A DNA stretch of 64,000 nt from Bacteroidaceae bacterium (GCA_017442855.1 JAFSPM010000028.1:47605-111604); one strand, 5' to 3'. Positions 35,265-43,859 are shown, counted from the first letter of the stretch. Made by a program: numbers and translations. Notes: generated from the sequence alone by a model not told the origin.

Positions 35265-37069
35265 TGGCCGTTACTCCTAATCCCATCCTGCAGGTAGAAG
35301 GCCTTACGAAGTCGTTTGGCGTGCTGGTGTTGTTCCACAACATCAGCTTTGGCTTAGCGGAGGGGCAGCATGTAGGACTTATTGCCAAGAATGGCACAGG
35401 CAAATCCACCTTATTGAATATTTTGGCTGGTGAGGAACCGTACGATGATGGAAAGATTACTTTCCGTCGTGACTTGCGTGTGGGCTATCTGCCACAGACG
35501 CCTCAATATCCCTCTCATCTTACTGTTTTGGAGGCTTGTCTGCAACATGGCAGTTGTCAGCTGGATCCCCATAAGGATTATGAACTGGCTGCCAAGCAGA
35601 TGTTGACTAAACTGAAGGTTACTGACCTGCAACAACGGGTGTCTGAGCTTTCAGGCGGACAGATAAAACGCATCGCCCTGGTCAATGCCCTCATCAATGA
35701 TCCAGAACTGTTGATATTGGATGAGCCCACCAACCACCTCGACTTAGATATGGTGGAGTGGTTGGAGGATTTCCTGCGACGCAGCAACATGACATTGCTC
35801 ATGGTGACACACGACCGCTATTTCCTGGATCGGGTATGTAACCAAATTATGGAATTGGATGCCGAATCACTTTACCAGTATGATGGCAACTATGCCTATT
35901 ACTTGGAGAAGAGGCAGGAACGGATGGATGCCAAGGCGGTGGAGATTGAGCGTGCCAACAACCTGTATCGTACTGAGTTGGACTGGATGCGTCGCATGCC
36001 CCAGGCTCGTGGACACAAGGCACGCTATCGTGAAGAGGCCTTTTATGAACTGGAGAAGGTGGCGAAGCAGCGTATCTATGATAACAAGGTGCAGCTCAAT
36101 GTGAAGTCTGCCTATATCGGCAACAAGATCTTTGAGGCCGACCACCTCTATAAGTCGTTTGGTGATGTAAAGATTTTGGATGATTTTTCCTATATCTTCT
36201 CGCGCTATGAGAAGATGGGCATCGTGGGTAATAATGGTACGGGTAAGTCGTCGTTCCTGAAGATATTGCTGGGTGAACTGCCGCTGGATGGTGGTACGTT
36301 GGAGATTGGCTCTACCGTACGTTTTGGTTATTATTCGCAGGAGGGCATGCAATTCGACGAACAGATGAAGGTGATTGATGCCGTCCGTGATATCGCCGAG
36401 GTAGTGGATTTGGGCAATGGTAAGCGACTGGGTGTATCACAATTCCTGCAATACTTCTTGTTCTCGCCAGAGACACAGCATAACTTCATCTATAAACTAA
36501 GTGGCGGTGAGCGCCGCAGACTTTATCTGTGCACGGTGCTCATGCGCAATCCCAATTTCCTGATACTGGATGAGCCTACCAACGACCTTGACATTATGAC
36601 CCTGCAAGTTTTGGAAGAATACTTGAAAGGCTTTGGCGGTTGTGTCATCGTGGTGAGTCACGACCGTTACTTCATGGATAAGGTGGTGGATCATATACTG
36701 GTGTTCAACGGACAAGGCGATATACGCGACTTCCCTGGCAACTATACCCAATACCGTGCCTGGAAAGAGGAAAAGGAACGACACGACCGTGAATTGGTAA
36801 AGGCCGCACAACCTGTAGTGCAAAAAGCCGAACGCCCTAAGCAGAATGATAAACGACGCATGTTATTCAAGGAGAAACGGGAGTTTGAACAGTTAGGAAA
36901 AGAAATAGAAGCATTGGAAGCTGAGAAGAAGCAATTGGAAACTGATTTATGCAGCGGCACCCTGTCGGTCGATGCCCTTACAGAGAAATCCAAACGCTTG
37001 CCTCTGTTGGAGGCGGAGTTGGACGAGAAATCCTTCCGTTGGCTCGAACTCTCCGAAATTGAAGGTTGA
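35264..37069 (+). CDS. ABC-F ATPase, Uup/YfmR-like
   Basis: 601 residues with two ABC domains: Walker A AKNGTGKST and GNNGTGKSS, signatures LSGGQIKRIAL and LSGGERRRLYL, and Walker B LLILDEPTNHLDL and LILDEPTNDLDI. A C-terminal coiled-coil segment (about 535-600, rich in K and E) is typical of Uup and YfmR, absent from EttA. These proteins act at the ribosome; Uup and YfmR relieve stalled or poly-proline translation. It is coupled to the upstream gene by a one-base overlap. Confidence 0.9.
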   Translation: MAVTPNPILQVEGLTKSFGVLVLFHNISFGLAEGQHVGLIAKNGTGKSTLLNILAGEEPYDDGKITFRRDLRVGYLPQTPQYPSHLTVLEACLQHGSCQLDPHKDYELAAKQMLTKLKVTDLQQRVSELSGGQIKRIALVNALINDPELLILDEPTNHLDLDMVEWLEDFLRRSNMTLLMVTHDRYFLDRVCNQIMELDAESLYQYDGNYAYYLEKRQERMDAKAVEIERANNLYRTELDWMRRMPQARGHKARYREEAFYELEKVAKQRIYDNKVQLNVKSAYIGNKIFEADHLYKSFGDVKILDDFSYIFSRYEKMGIVGNNGTGKSSFLKILLGELPLDGGTLEIGSTVRFGYYSQEGMQFDEQMKVIDAVRDIAEVVDLGNGKRLGVSQFLQYFLFSPETQHNFIYKLSGGERRRLYLCTVLMRNPNFLILDEPTNDLDIMTLQVLEEYLKGFGGCVIVVSHDRYFMDKVVDHILVFNGQGDIRDFPGNYTQYRAWKEEKERHDRELVKAAQPVVQKAERPKQNDKRRMLFKEKREFEQLGKEIEALEAEKKQLETDLCSGTLSVDALTEKSKRLPLLEAELDEKSFRWLELSEIEG

Positions 37070-37140
37070 ATTTCATCGTGGTTGGTAATATGGAAGTGGA
37101 ATTATACATCTGTTTATGCCATTATTTAAGTAAATTATCG

Positions 37141-37148
37141 TAACTTTG
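37141..37148 (+). promoter_or_regulatory. Possible -7 element before the large lipoprotein gene
   Basis: TAACTTTG, exact TAnnTTTG, would give a leader of about 100 bases. Within the leader, TTTGATTTCGTGTAA (from 37151) and CTTGATTCCGTGTAA (from 37184) are near-copies, and a second TAACTTTA lies at 37196. Which element is used is not clear. Confidence 0.4.
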
Positions 37149-37252
37149 TCTTTGATTTCGTGTAAACAATCGGAACTTGCAACCTTGATTCCGTGTAACT
37201 TTAAGGTATAAAACAACAAACAATAAGTTTAATAATAAATACAAACAGAACA

Positions 37253-40252
37253 ATGATAATTGCGATTAAGAGAGTGCGGAACGGTGCTTGTACTGGTTCT
37301 GCCGAGCGTGAGCAATTTGGAGCGAAGCTCAAAACAACATTCAGACTTCTAATGCTCATGGCTCTGCCGATGGTGATAGGCCTGACATCGTGTACGGACA
37401 ACGACTATCCCGTTGACCCGAACCCGCTGGCCGCACAGGTGAGCGGACTCTGGTGGAGCCTCGCCGACCAGGAGGGCACCTATAGCGATGCCGCCGACTC
37501 GTACCCCTACACCAGCATAGGGCAGGCCATCTGTTTCAATGAGGACGGCACGGGCTACGGCGTCACCTTCTTCTTCAACGACGACGAGGGCGACCCCATC
37601 GCCATCATCGGTGGCGAGTCGATGGCCCCGTTCACCTATACAAGCACTGCTGACGGACAGCTCAGCCTGAATTTCGACAAAGCCTATAAGGAATACGCCG
37701 ACTACTTCAAGCAGTGGACGATGAGCTACACCAACGAGACCGTCACTGCCACCAACGGCACACTGCCCCTCACCCTTGAGAAGCCCAGCGAAGCGATGGC
37801 CGTCTTGATACACGATTGGGACTACCAGTTCAACGGCGGACTGACACCCACGTCGTTCAATGCCAACACCGACTTCACGGCCGACACCTGGCGCAGCGAG
37901 GAGTGGATATACATCTACGACGGCGTGGGCTCCGACCACCCCACCAGGAACGGATTCACCATCGTGGCGCTACCCTGGAACACAGAGCACAGCGAAGGCA
38001 CCCTGCAGACCAACCTCCCCGACGGATTCTGCAACGACATCACCCCCGAGAACGGATGGGAACTCGCCCTCAACGTCTGCGGCAAAAGCACTGGCGGCGT
38101 GAAGAACAACAACTTCTTCGCACTCTACAACAAGTATCTCGGCATTCTGCGCTTCTTCTACTTCATGCCCGCAGATTTTGCATCAGGCAACGACCACGTT
38201 TGGCAGGTATCCATGGGCGACAATCTGGCCCAGCACTCCCTCTACGGCTACGGTGTGCCTTCAGACCGTTCTATCTCCAACAAGGCTGCCATCGGACAGA
38301 CGGGAAGCGACACCTATATGGAGTACGTCACACCATGGGTGGACTATCTGAGCAGCGACGGTCTCGTAACACCTAACGGCGGATGGTGGGCCTTCGACGT
38401 GGACCTCTCCATGTACCGCGCCAATGCCAACCATGACACGAAGGCCAGCATCAAACTCCAGATGCGCTCGTGGGATGTGCACAATACCTCGCTCTACAGC
38501 GCCATGACCGCCAACATCGACGGAACTATCAAGGCCAACCTGAAACTCGACGCAGTGGCCAAGAAATCGAGCAGCACGGCTAAGGGCGTATTGATGGGAC
38601 TGCAGGCCGCAGCGCAGGCGGGTAGCGCTATTGCAAATTTTGCTTCCCAAAACTGGGCAGGAGGACTCACCTCATTAGGTCAGATGTTCGGCACCGGCGC
38701 GTCCTTGACTGGTCTCGGCAAGGACGGCGGCACCACCGGATACACCGGATCGCTCGACGGAACTATCAGCCTCGGACTCGATGGCAACATCAACACCTCC
38801 GGGGTTATCGATGGTTCGAAAACCATCACGGGTATCCCATCACCCACGTTCTCACTGAGCGACTTCGATTTGAAGAACTCGCATATAGGGCAGGGCGTGT
38901 GGAACCTGAAGACCGCACCCGTGGTATATTCTACGAACTTTACACTTACATCAGGATGGCCGGTTTGTGTTCCATACTTTTTTAACCCTCATAGCATAGA
39001 GGTGGAACTGAATCCCAACATCTTCCCTGAAAGCGAAATAGAGTGGATGCAGGTAGATGCTTTATGTATAGCAAGAAAGTCCATGCAAGAAATTACTAAA
39101 GGACGGGATGCTAATCTATCTACTGACAATATACGACTTGCCTATGATGTAAATAAATTCCACATTCCCTATAAAGATATTGATAATTATCAGAATGAAA
39201 GTTTTGACAGATCCTTCCGGGGATGTCTTTTTGATTTCCTTTATAATCATGAGGACAAATTTGGATTGAAAGAAGAGTATTATTTAGAGCATGAGACAGA
39301 ATTGAATGGAATAGGAAATGTATATGAATTTATAGTAGGTAGAGGTAATAACGATTATGCCATAGAACCTCAATATTATGCGGACCAGGGTGAACGCACT
39401 TTCCATGTGCCCTTCCCCGAAATCAACGTGAAAGTCCTCGTCAAGATGAAGGGTATGCAGCAGCCCATCGTGTTCAGCCGCAACTACCTGCCCGATATCA
39501 AGAACTACGGTGATGGTACCGACTTCTATAACAGCAAAAAGAAGACAAGGCCCTACGCCAGTAAGATGAATGGGCATACCAACCTCTACGACTATCAGAT
39601 GAAGCGCATCAGCGACATCATCACGAGGTATAAACTGCCCGAAGCAAAAAACATAGACCTCAGCACGCTGAACAGCAATTATGTGGCAAAAAACGCCGAA
39701 ATACTTTCCGGTACGCTCGGCAAGAACGTGAAGATTAGCATCGCCGATGGAGCCACGGTGACGCTCCAAGACGTGACCATCAACGGCACGAACAGCGAAA
39801 GTTACAAGTGGGCAGGCATCACCTGCGAGGGCGATGCCACCATCATCATCAAGGGAGCGAACTCCGTCAGGGGATTCTATGAGTATCCCGGCATCTACGT
39901 TCCCCAGGGCAAGACGCTGACTATCAAGGGAGACGGATCGCTTAACGCTATTGGCAATACTTATACTGCGGGCATTGGCGCCGGTTGGGGTCCTGGATGC
40001 GGTAACATCATCATCACGGGCGGCACCATCAACGCCACGGGCGGCCAACATAGCGCTGGCATCGGCGGTGGTTTTGGTGGTGATTGCGGCAACATCATCA
40101 TCACCAGCGGCGTGACCAGCGTCACCGCCACCAAAGGTGAAAAATCCAATTATAGCATCGGCGCAGGAGTCAAAAGCTATTGCGGCACGGTGACCATCGG
40201 CGGCAAGGTGACGGGCAACATCGAAACCAGCCCCTACACTTACAAGCCCTGA
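37253..40252 (+). CDS. Large surface lipoprotein with C-terminal beta-helix-like repeats
   Basis: 999 residues. A long N-terminal tail leads to a lipoprotein signal (LLMLMALPMVIGLTSC, C47); a downstream ATG at 37352 would shorten it. The middle has no known domain, with an Ala/Gly-rich stretch around 440-500. Residues about 800-999 are strand repeats such as CGNIIITGGTINATGGQHSAG then CGNIIITSG, as in right-handed beta-helix surface proteins. Most of the gene is GC-rich with many C-ending codons, unlike its neighbours, while about 38960-39390 is AT-rich. This mosaic suggests transfer or domain exchange. No neighbour explains its role. Confidence 0.75.
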   Translation: MIIAIKRVRNGACTGSAEREQFGAKLKTTFRLLMLMALPMVIGLTSCTDNDYPVDPNPLAAQVSGLWWSLADQEGTYSDAADSYPYTSIGQAICFNEDGTGYGVTFFFNDDEGDPIAIIGGESMAPFTYTSTADGQLSLNFDKAYKEYADYFKQWTMSYTNETVTATNGTLPLTLEKPSEAMAVLIHDWDYQFNGGLTPTSFNANTDFTADTWRSEEWIYIYDGVGSDHPTRNGFTIVALPWNTEHSEGTLQTNLPDGFCNDITPENGWELALNVCGKSTGGVKNNNFFALYNKYLGILRFFYFMPADFASGNDHVWQVSMGDNLAQHSLYGYGVPSDRSISNKAAIGQTGSDTYMEYVTPWVDYLSSDGLVTPNGGWWAFDVDLSMYRANANHDTKASIKLQMRSWDVHNTSLYSAMTANIDGTIKANLKLDAVAKKSSSTAKGVLMGLQAAAQAGSAIANFASQNWAGGLTSLGQMFGTGASLTGLGKDGGTTGYTGSLDGTISLGLDGNINTSGVIDGSKTITGIPSPTFSLSDFDLKNSHIGQGVWNLKTAPVVYSTNFTLTSGWPVCVPYFFNPHSIEVELNPNIFPESEIEWMQVDALCIARKSMQEITKGRDANLSTDNIRLAYDVNKFHIPYKDIDNYQNESFDRSFRGCLFDFLYNHEDKFGLKEEYYLEHETELNGIGNVYEFIVGRGNNDYAIEPQYYADQGERTFHVPFPEINVKVLVKMKGMQQPIVFSRNYLPDIKNYGDGTDFYNSKKKTRPYASKMNGHTNLYDYQMKRISDIITRYKLPEAKNIDLSTLNSNYVAKNAEILSGTLGKNVKISIADGATVTLQDVTINGTNSESYKWAGITCEGDATIIIKGANSVRGFYEYPGIYVPQGKTLTIKGDGSLNAIGNTYTAGIGAGWGPGCGNIIITGGTINATGGQHSAGIGGGFGGDCGNIIITSGVTSVTATKGEKSNYSIGAGVKSYCGTVTIGGKVTGNIETSPYTYKP

Positions 40253-40265
40253 CCCATAAAGCACC

Positions 40266-40296
40266 GCTCACGGCGGGGACAACCCCCGCCGTGAGC
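40266..40296. terminator. Strong hairpin after the large lipoprotein gene
   Basis: 13-bp stem GCTCACGGCGGGG / CCCCGCCGTGAGC with a 5-base loop. No T-run follows, so it may end transcripts with help or protect RNA ends. Downstream are small palindromes GAGGC-TTC-GCCTC (40311) and CATGC-AA-GCATG (40353). Confidence 0.55.
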
Positions 40297-40496
40297 CATG
40301 CATCGTTCTTTGAGGCTTCGCCTCGAAAAACGGCTTCGGCTCAGGATAGCTCATGCAAGCATGGCTCTCCACTCGCCTCGTGCGTTCTTCGACATACTGA
40401 GACAGACGGATAAAGGAAGAAAAATCGGATAATCGCACGATTATTCGGAATGTTTTCGTAAATTAGCAGCCGTAAACGTATAAACAAGGAGAAAAA

Positions 40497-40718
40497 ATGG
40501 AAGCAATCACTTTTAGTCCGGCACAGGTTCATGTGTTCAATTTGGTATCTCATATCAAATCCTCTTTGGGATTGGAGCAACTGCGCAAACAACTTGCAAC
40601 ATTCTATGCCAAACATGTGGACGAGGAAATGGACCAACTATGGGAGAGCGGTCAGTTTGACGAGAAGAAGTTGCAGGAACTGCGCGGCTCTCACTTCCGC
40701 ACACCTTATAACAAGTAA
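40497..40718 (+). CDS. Small antitoxin-like protein next to a broken PIN toxin
   Basis: 73 residues: a helical N-terminal segment (FSPAQVHVFNLVSHIKSSLGLEQLRKQL) and an acidic, charged C-terminus. I know similar short genes directly before PIN-family toxin genes in Bacteroidota, and a PIN remnant follows at once, so an antitoxin role is inferred. The gene itself looks intact. Upstream TAAATTAG (40460-40467) is a weak -7 candidate. GC content follows the accessory patch. Confidence 0.65.
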   Translation: MEAITFSPAQVHVFNLVSHIKSSLGLEQLRKQLATFYAKHVDEEMDQLWESGQFDEKKLQELRGSHFRTPYNK

Positions 40719-40721
40719 GCA

Positions 40722-40897
40722 ATGAATCCTGTGACCCCGACGACAACAAGTTCGTGGATTGCGCCTTTGCGGCCGGTGCCGACTACTTGGTGTCCGAGGA
40801 TAGTCACTTCAGCATACTCCGTAAGACTCCCTTCCCGCAGTTAAACCTTGTGACGCTTGACGAGTTCATGAAGACAAGACTTGTAAAGGACGAATGA
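40722..40897 (+). pseudogene. Deleted PIN-domain toxin gene (C-terminal remnant)
   Basis: From 40724 one frame reads ESCDPDDNKFVDCAFAAG, then ADYLVSEDSHFSIL and an ending DEFMKTRLVKDE to a TGA at 40895. DPDDNKFVDCA and VSEDSHF are the C-terminal acidic motifs of PIN ribonucleases. An intact toxin is about 130-140 residues; roughly the first 85 are missing. An ATG at 40722, four bases after the antitoxin stop, is in another frame, as if an internal deletion fused the start to the tail. The toxin should be inactive. Confidence 0.75.
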
Positions 40898-41292
40898 TTT
40901 GCAGTTTCCCTATATAAAAAGAATATCCGCCGCCGAGACTCTTGCGGGAGTCTCGGCGGTGTCCGTTATGGTCTCAGCAGAACAGAATAGTAGTATTATA
41001 AATAATGTTATGTTCTGTTATCCTCATCAAGAAGAAGTAATGCGTCGCACCAAAACAACTTGTTTTGGTGCCGTTAAGATGCTTTCCAAGGAGTGTAAAA
41101 TAGTACTTAACCAACCCAAAACAAGTTGTTTTGGTGCAAGCAAAAGCAGTGTAACTTCTGAACAAAGATACACCCGCATAAAGCCAGTAAGTATCAAGTG
41201 ATTAACAAGCATAGTGTAACTATGTAACTATATTAGCAATAATTTAATTGTAAACTGTCAACCTAAATTAGTACACCTCAGTTTACAGGCTC
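40898..41292. other. Non-coding stretch with hairpin and paired palindromes
   Basis: About 400 bases without a convincing gene. It holds a 12-bp hairpin CCGCCGAGACTC / GAGTCTCGGCGG (40930-40959), the two related palindromes listed separately, and AT-rich sequence with GTGTAACTATGTAACTATA repeats near 41213. It looks like a decayed mobile or repeat region. Confidence 0.6.
41047..41134. repeat. Two related palindromes 66 bases apart
   Basis: Palindrome 1 (41047-41071) is GCACCAAAACAA, one C, TTGTTTTGGTGC: 12-base arms. Palindrome 2 (41116-41134) is CCAAAACAA, one G, TTGTTTTGG: 9-base arms. Each could form a hairpin in RNA or bind a dimeric protein. Confidence 0.75.
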
Positions 41293-41327
41293 AATAAAAA
41301 AAAGACGTGGACTTGGCCACGTCTTTT
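41293..41327 (-). terminator. Terminator of hsp20
   Basis: Stem AAAAGACGTGG / CCACGTCTTTT with a 6-base loop; on the minus strand followed by a long T-run (A-run 41293-41303). Confidence 0.9.
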
Positions 41328-41359
41328 CTCGACAATGCTTGTTATTCGCAAGCAAGTGG

Positions 41360-41782
41360 TTATGCAATCTCAATGGTACGTGCATTCTTGACTTCTTCCT
41401 TCTTGAACTTAGGCAGAACCACAGTGAGGACACCGTTCTCCACTTTAGCAGAGATATGCTCCTTATCAACATCCTCTGGCAGGGTGTAATTCTGCTGGTA
41501 GTTGCTGTAAGAGAACTCACGACGCAGGTAGTGCTGCTTCTGTTGCTTGTCCTCTTCCTTGTGCTCCCATTTGTTCTCGATAGCCACGCTCAGGTTGCCA
41601 TCTTCATTAATGTTAACACGACAAAACTCCTTCTTGATGCCAGGAGCGGCCACTTCCATCGTGTATGCCGTTTCGTTTTCCATTACGTTTACTGCCGGTG
41701 CGGTTGTGTTGGCACGAGGTGTGAAATCGAAATCATCGAATACTGTAGGAAACCAAGTGTTTCTAAACATTGCTGGTAACAT
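41360..41782 (-). CDS. Hsp20/alpha-crystallin small heat-shock protein
   Basis: 140 residues from ATG 41782 (MLPAMFRNTWFPTVFDDFDF, the usual start); a GGAGGT lies six bases before it, inside a possible 41797 start. The alpha-crystallin domain covers about residues 30-130, with AYTMEVAAPGIKKEFCRVNI and the closing motif VENGVLTVVLPK. It is an ATP-independent chaperone that holds unfolding proteins. Its promoter region has a sigma-54-type sequence rather than the usual -7 element. Confidence 0.92.
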   Translation of the reverse strand: MLPAMFRNTWFPTVFDDFDFTPRANTTAPAVNVMENETAYTMEVAAPGIKKEFCRVNINEDGNLSVAIENKWEHKEEDKQQKQHYLRREFSYSNYQQNYTLPEDVDKEHISAKVENGVLTVVLPKFKKEEVKNARTIEIA

Positions 41783-41867
41783 AGTAAATACCTCCATTTT
41801 TATTTTAGTTTTTTAATTGTTATACATCCACTTGCCTCTGCTTTCGCTTCGGCTTGCACCTATTAAA

Positions 41868-41885
41868 TTGCAAGTTGCATGCCAA
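41868..41885 (-). promoter_or_regulatory. Sigma-54-like (-24/-12) promoter of hsp20
   Basis: The minus strand reads TTGGCATGCAACTTGCAA. It fits TTGGCAYGNNNNTTGCW at every fixed base, with GG and GC ten bases apart as sigma-54 requires. It would give a leader of about 60 bases. A palindrome TGACAA-T-TTGTCA (41897-41909) lies just upstream. Confidence 0.62.
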
Positions 41886-42005
41886 GTAGATTGCAATGAC
41901 AATTTGTCAATGGATAGGGTCGTTTTCCGTAAAGTTGTCAGCTATCGAAAGAAAATCGGGATGAATTAATGACAAAGAGACAGGATTTGTGCTTTGCCAT
42001 CAAGC

Positions 42006-42036
42006 AAAAAAGAACCCCCTCTTAGTGAGAGGGGGT
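42006..42036 (-). terminator. Terminator of the tcdA-thioredoxin operon
   Basis: Stem ACCCCCTC / GAGGGGGT with a 7-base loop; on the minus strand followed by TCTTTTTT. Confidence 0.88.
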
Positions 42037-42073
42037 GGTGCCATACAACGAGGGCGTAGGTGGTAACTTGCCT

Positions 42074-43078
42074 TTATTCAAAGACGCTGGCTAAATTCTT
42101 GACCAGCTCATCCTCGTTTAGACTGATGTTGAGAATCTTGCCATCGGGGTCAAGCAATATGCCTGTTGGTACCCAGCGGATAGCGTATAACTCTACCACA
42201 TCGCTTTGCCAATATTTCAGGTCAGATACCTGTGTCCATACCAGTCCTTGTTGCTCAACAGTATTGAGCCACGTCTCACGGTTACGGTCGATGGACACAC
42301 CCAGCACGGTGAAGTTCTTATTCTTATACTTGTTGTATGCTTCAACGATAAATGGGTTTTCGCGACGGCAGTCAGGACACCATCCTGCCCAGAAGCTTAC
42401 TAACACATACTTGCCACGGAAATCTTTCAGACTTACAGGTTTGCCATCCGGGTCGGGCAATGTGAAGTCGGGTGCTGTCTTTCCCACCTGTACTGCCTCT
42501 TTTCTGGCTATCAGCTCTTCCATCTGCTTCACGTATTTGTTGCCATCCAGCGATGCGTCCAACTTGCTACGCAAGGTCTGCAGCTGTTCAAGGTCGAGTC
42601 CCCATGCCAGGTTGCGCATAATATAATATGGTGCAAGGGCAGAAGCAGGGTTAGCTGTTACGAACTCATTGATGTCGAAACCTTCCTTACCAACCTTTCC
42701 TACAGTCTCCTGATAGAGTGCGTTGATGGGTGATCCTTCAATGTCGAGCGTCTTCTTTTCCTCGCTCATCTTGATGTTCAGGTTCTCGTTGCCGAGGAAG
42801 AATACCAACGGATTGTTACTTTCCTTATCGGTGGTCAGGCCGTATGCCAATGTCCGCATGGCAAAACCACGAAACTCGAACTGTCCGTTGCTCACTTCGG
42901 CAGAATCCACTAACGTGAAGTTCTTGTCCTGATACTCCTTCAGATATACCATGCCACTCTTGATGTCGGATATCTCACCGTTAATCAGGTAGCCGTTGCC
43001 ATTCTCTTTACCTTTTCCTCCATTGCATGAGGTAAGTGCCAATGCTAAGCAAATGCCTCCAAATAATAATTTCTTCAT
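42074..43078 (-). CDS. Thioredoxin-like lipoprotein (TlpA/ResA type, DUF4369 N-terminus)
   Basis: 334 residues with a lipoprotein signal ending at C18 (LALTSC). Residues about 28-120 are a DUF4369-like beta domain (YLINGEISDIKSGMVYLKEYQ). Residues about 197-334 form an AhpC/TSA-thioredoxin domain with the redox pair C234-P-D-C237 in WAGWCPDC. It probably reduces disulfides or cytochrome c-type partners in the periplasm. It lies three bases after tcdA on the same strand, so they share a transcript. Confidence 0.9.
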   Translation of the reverse strand: MKKLLFGGICLALALTSCNGGKGKENGNGYLINGEISDIKSGMVYLKEYQDKNFTLVDSAEVSNGQFEFRGFAMRTLAYGLTTDKESNNPLVFFLGNENLNIKMSEEKKTLDIEGSPINALYQETVGKVGKEGFDINEFVTANPASALAPYYIMRNLAWGLDLEQLQTLRSKLDASLDGNKYVKQMEELIARKEAVQVGKTAPDFTLPDPDGKPVSLKDFRGKYVLVSFWAGWCPDCRRENPFIVEAYNKYKNKNFTVLGVSIDRNRETWLNTVEQQGLVWTQVSDLKYWQSDVVELYAIRWVPTGILLDPDGKILNISLNEDELVKNLASVFE

Positions 43079-43081
43079 ATA

Positions 43082-43780
43082 TCAATTGTTTGTTAGTTCT
43101 TTAATAATCAAGCTGGCCAACATGAAACCAAATACTGCCGTGACCTGTGCTATCGAGCCCTTTCCCTCGGTCTTGTAGGGCAATCGTTCCTCACTATAAA
43201 CACACTTGAACTTGCTTGTCGGGAACTGTCCGCTTTTCTTGAATCGGTTGCGCAAGGCCTTTGCCAAAGGGTCGCCCTTAACTTTCCAGAACTCGGCTAC
43301 CGCTATTTTCGTTGGGTCGAGCTTCAATGCAGCGCCCATAGAAGAGAACAGTTTGGCTTTCGAGGCGGTGGTCTGTAGTATCAACAATGCTTTGTCTTTC
43401 AGACTGTCGATGGCATCCACCACGTAGTCATAGCTGTCTAAGTCAAACTCACTGGCAGTGTCCTCGTTATATTCCTTTTGTATGGCATCGATGGTAGCCT
43501 TTGGATTAATCAGCAGCAGTCTTTCTTTCAACGCTTCCACCTTGGATTGTCCTATGTTGTTGGTGAGTGCCATCAGTTGGCGGTTGATGTTGGAAGCCTG
43601 CACCACATCAGCATCTACGATGGTAAGATGTCTGATGCCTGTACGTATGAGGCATTCGGCGCACCAGCTACCCACGCCTCCTACGCCCATCACCAATACC
43701 TTGGTAGAGGCAATACGCTTCATGCCATCGCTGCCCAACAGCAATTCTGCTCGGTTGAATATTTCACTTTCCGTTGCCAT
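43082..43780 (-). CDS. tcdA: tRNA threonylcarbamoyladenosine dehydratase TcdA
   Basis: 232 residues from ATG 43780; a longer frame upstream crosses the promoter. It is an E1-like ThiF-fold enzyme: MGVGGVGSWCAECLIRTGI binds ATP, DADVVQASNINRQ is the adenylation motif, and KFKCVYSEE belongs to the TcdA/CsdL group. It cyclises t6A37 in tRNAs that read ANN codons. First gene of an operon with the thioredoxin-like lipoprotein. Confidence 0.92.
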   Translation of the reverse strand: MATESEIFNRAELLLGSDGMKRIASTKVLVMGVGGVGSWCAECLIRTGIRHLTIVDADVVQASNINRQLMALTNNIGQSKVEALKERLLLINPKATIDAIQKEYNEDTASEFDLDSYDYVVDAIDSLKDKALLILQTTASKAKLFSSMGAALKLDPTKIAVAEFWKVKGDPLAKALRNRFKKSGQFPTSKFKCVYSEERLPYKTEGKGSIAQVTAVFGFMLASLIIKELTNN

Positions 43781-43788
43781 AATCGTTG

Positions 43789-43819
43789 CAAAATTAGTGT
43801 AAGTTTTGATATTTCGCAA
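43789..43819 (-). promoter_or_regulatory. Promoter of tcdA, nearly leaderless
   Basis: Minus strand TTG (43819-43817), 20-base spacer, TAATTTTG (43796-43789). Only eight bases lie between the -7 element and the ATG, so the transcript would have a leader of a few bases at most. Confidence 0.65.
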
Positions 43820-43835
43820 GTTTATGCTACCTTTG
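43805..43835 (+). promoter_or_regulatory. Promoter of the DUF4738-like lipoprotein gene
   Basis: TTTG (43805-43808), 19-base spacer, TACCTTTG (43828-43835), exact consensus. It overlaps the -33 area of the divergent tcdA promoter, so the two may compete. Confidence 0.7.
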
Positions 43836-43859
43836 TACCATCATTTAAACATAAAAGCG

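Noticed and set aside
39284-40264. 326-codon open frame on the minus strand
   Set aside because: Antisense to the GC-rich end of the lipoprotein gene; its Ala/Asp-rich low-complexity protein is what reversed repeat codons give.
41047-41140. Palindromes as integron attC sites
   Set aside because: No integrase gene, no GTTRRRY core in the right place and no cassette genes; kept only as unexplained palindromes.
40898-41292. CRISPR array
   Set aside because: Only two palindromes of unequal length, no regular spacers and no cas genes.
41897-41909. Palindrome TGACAATTTGTCA as an FNR box
   Set aside because: The half-sites are five bases apart instead of four and the outer bases do not fit TTGAY; kept only as a possible hsp20 operator.
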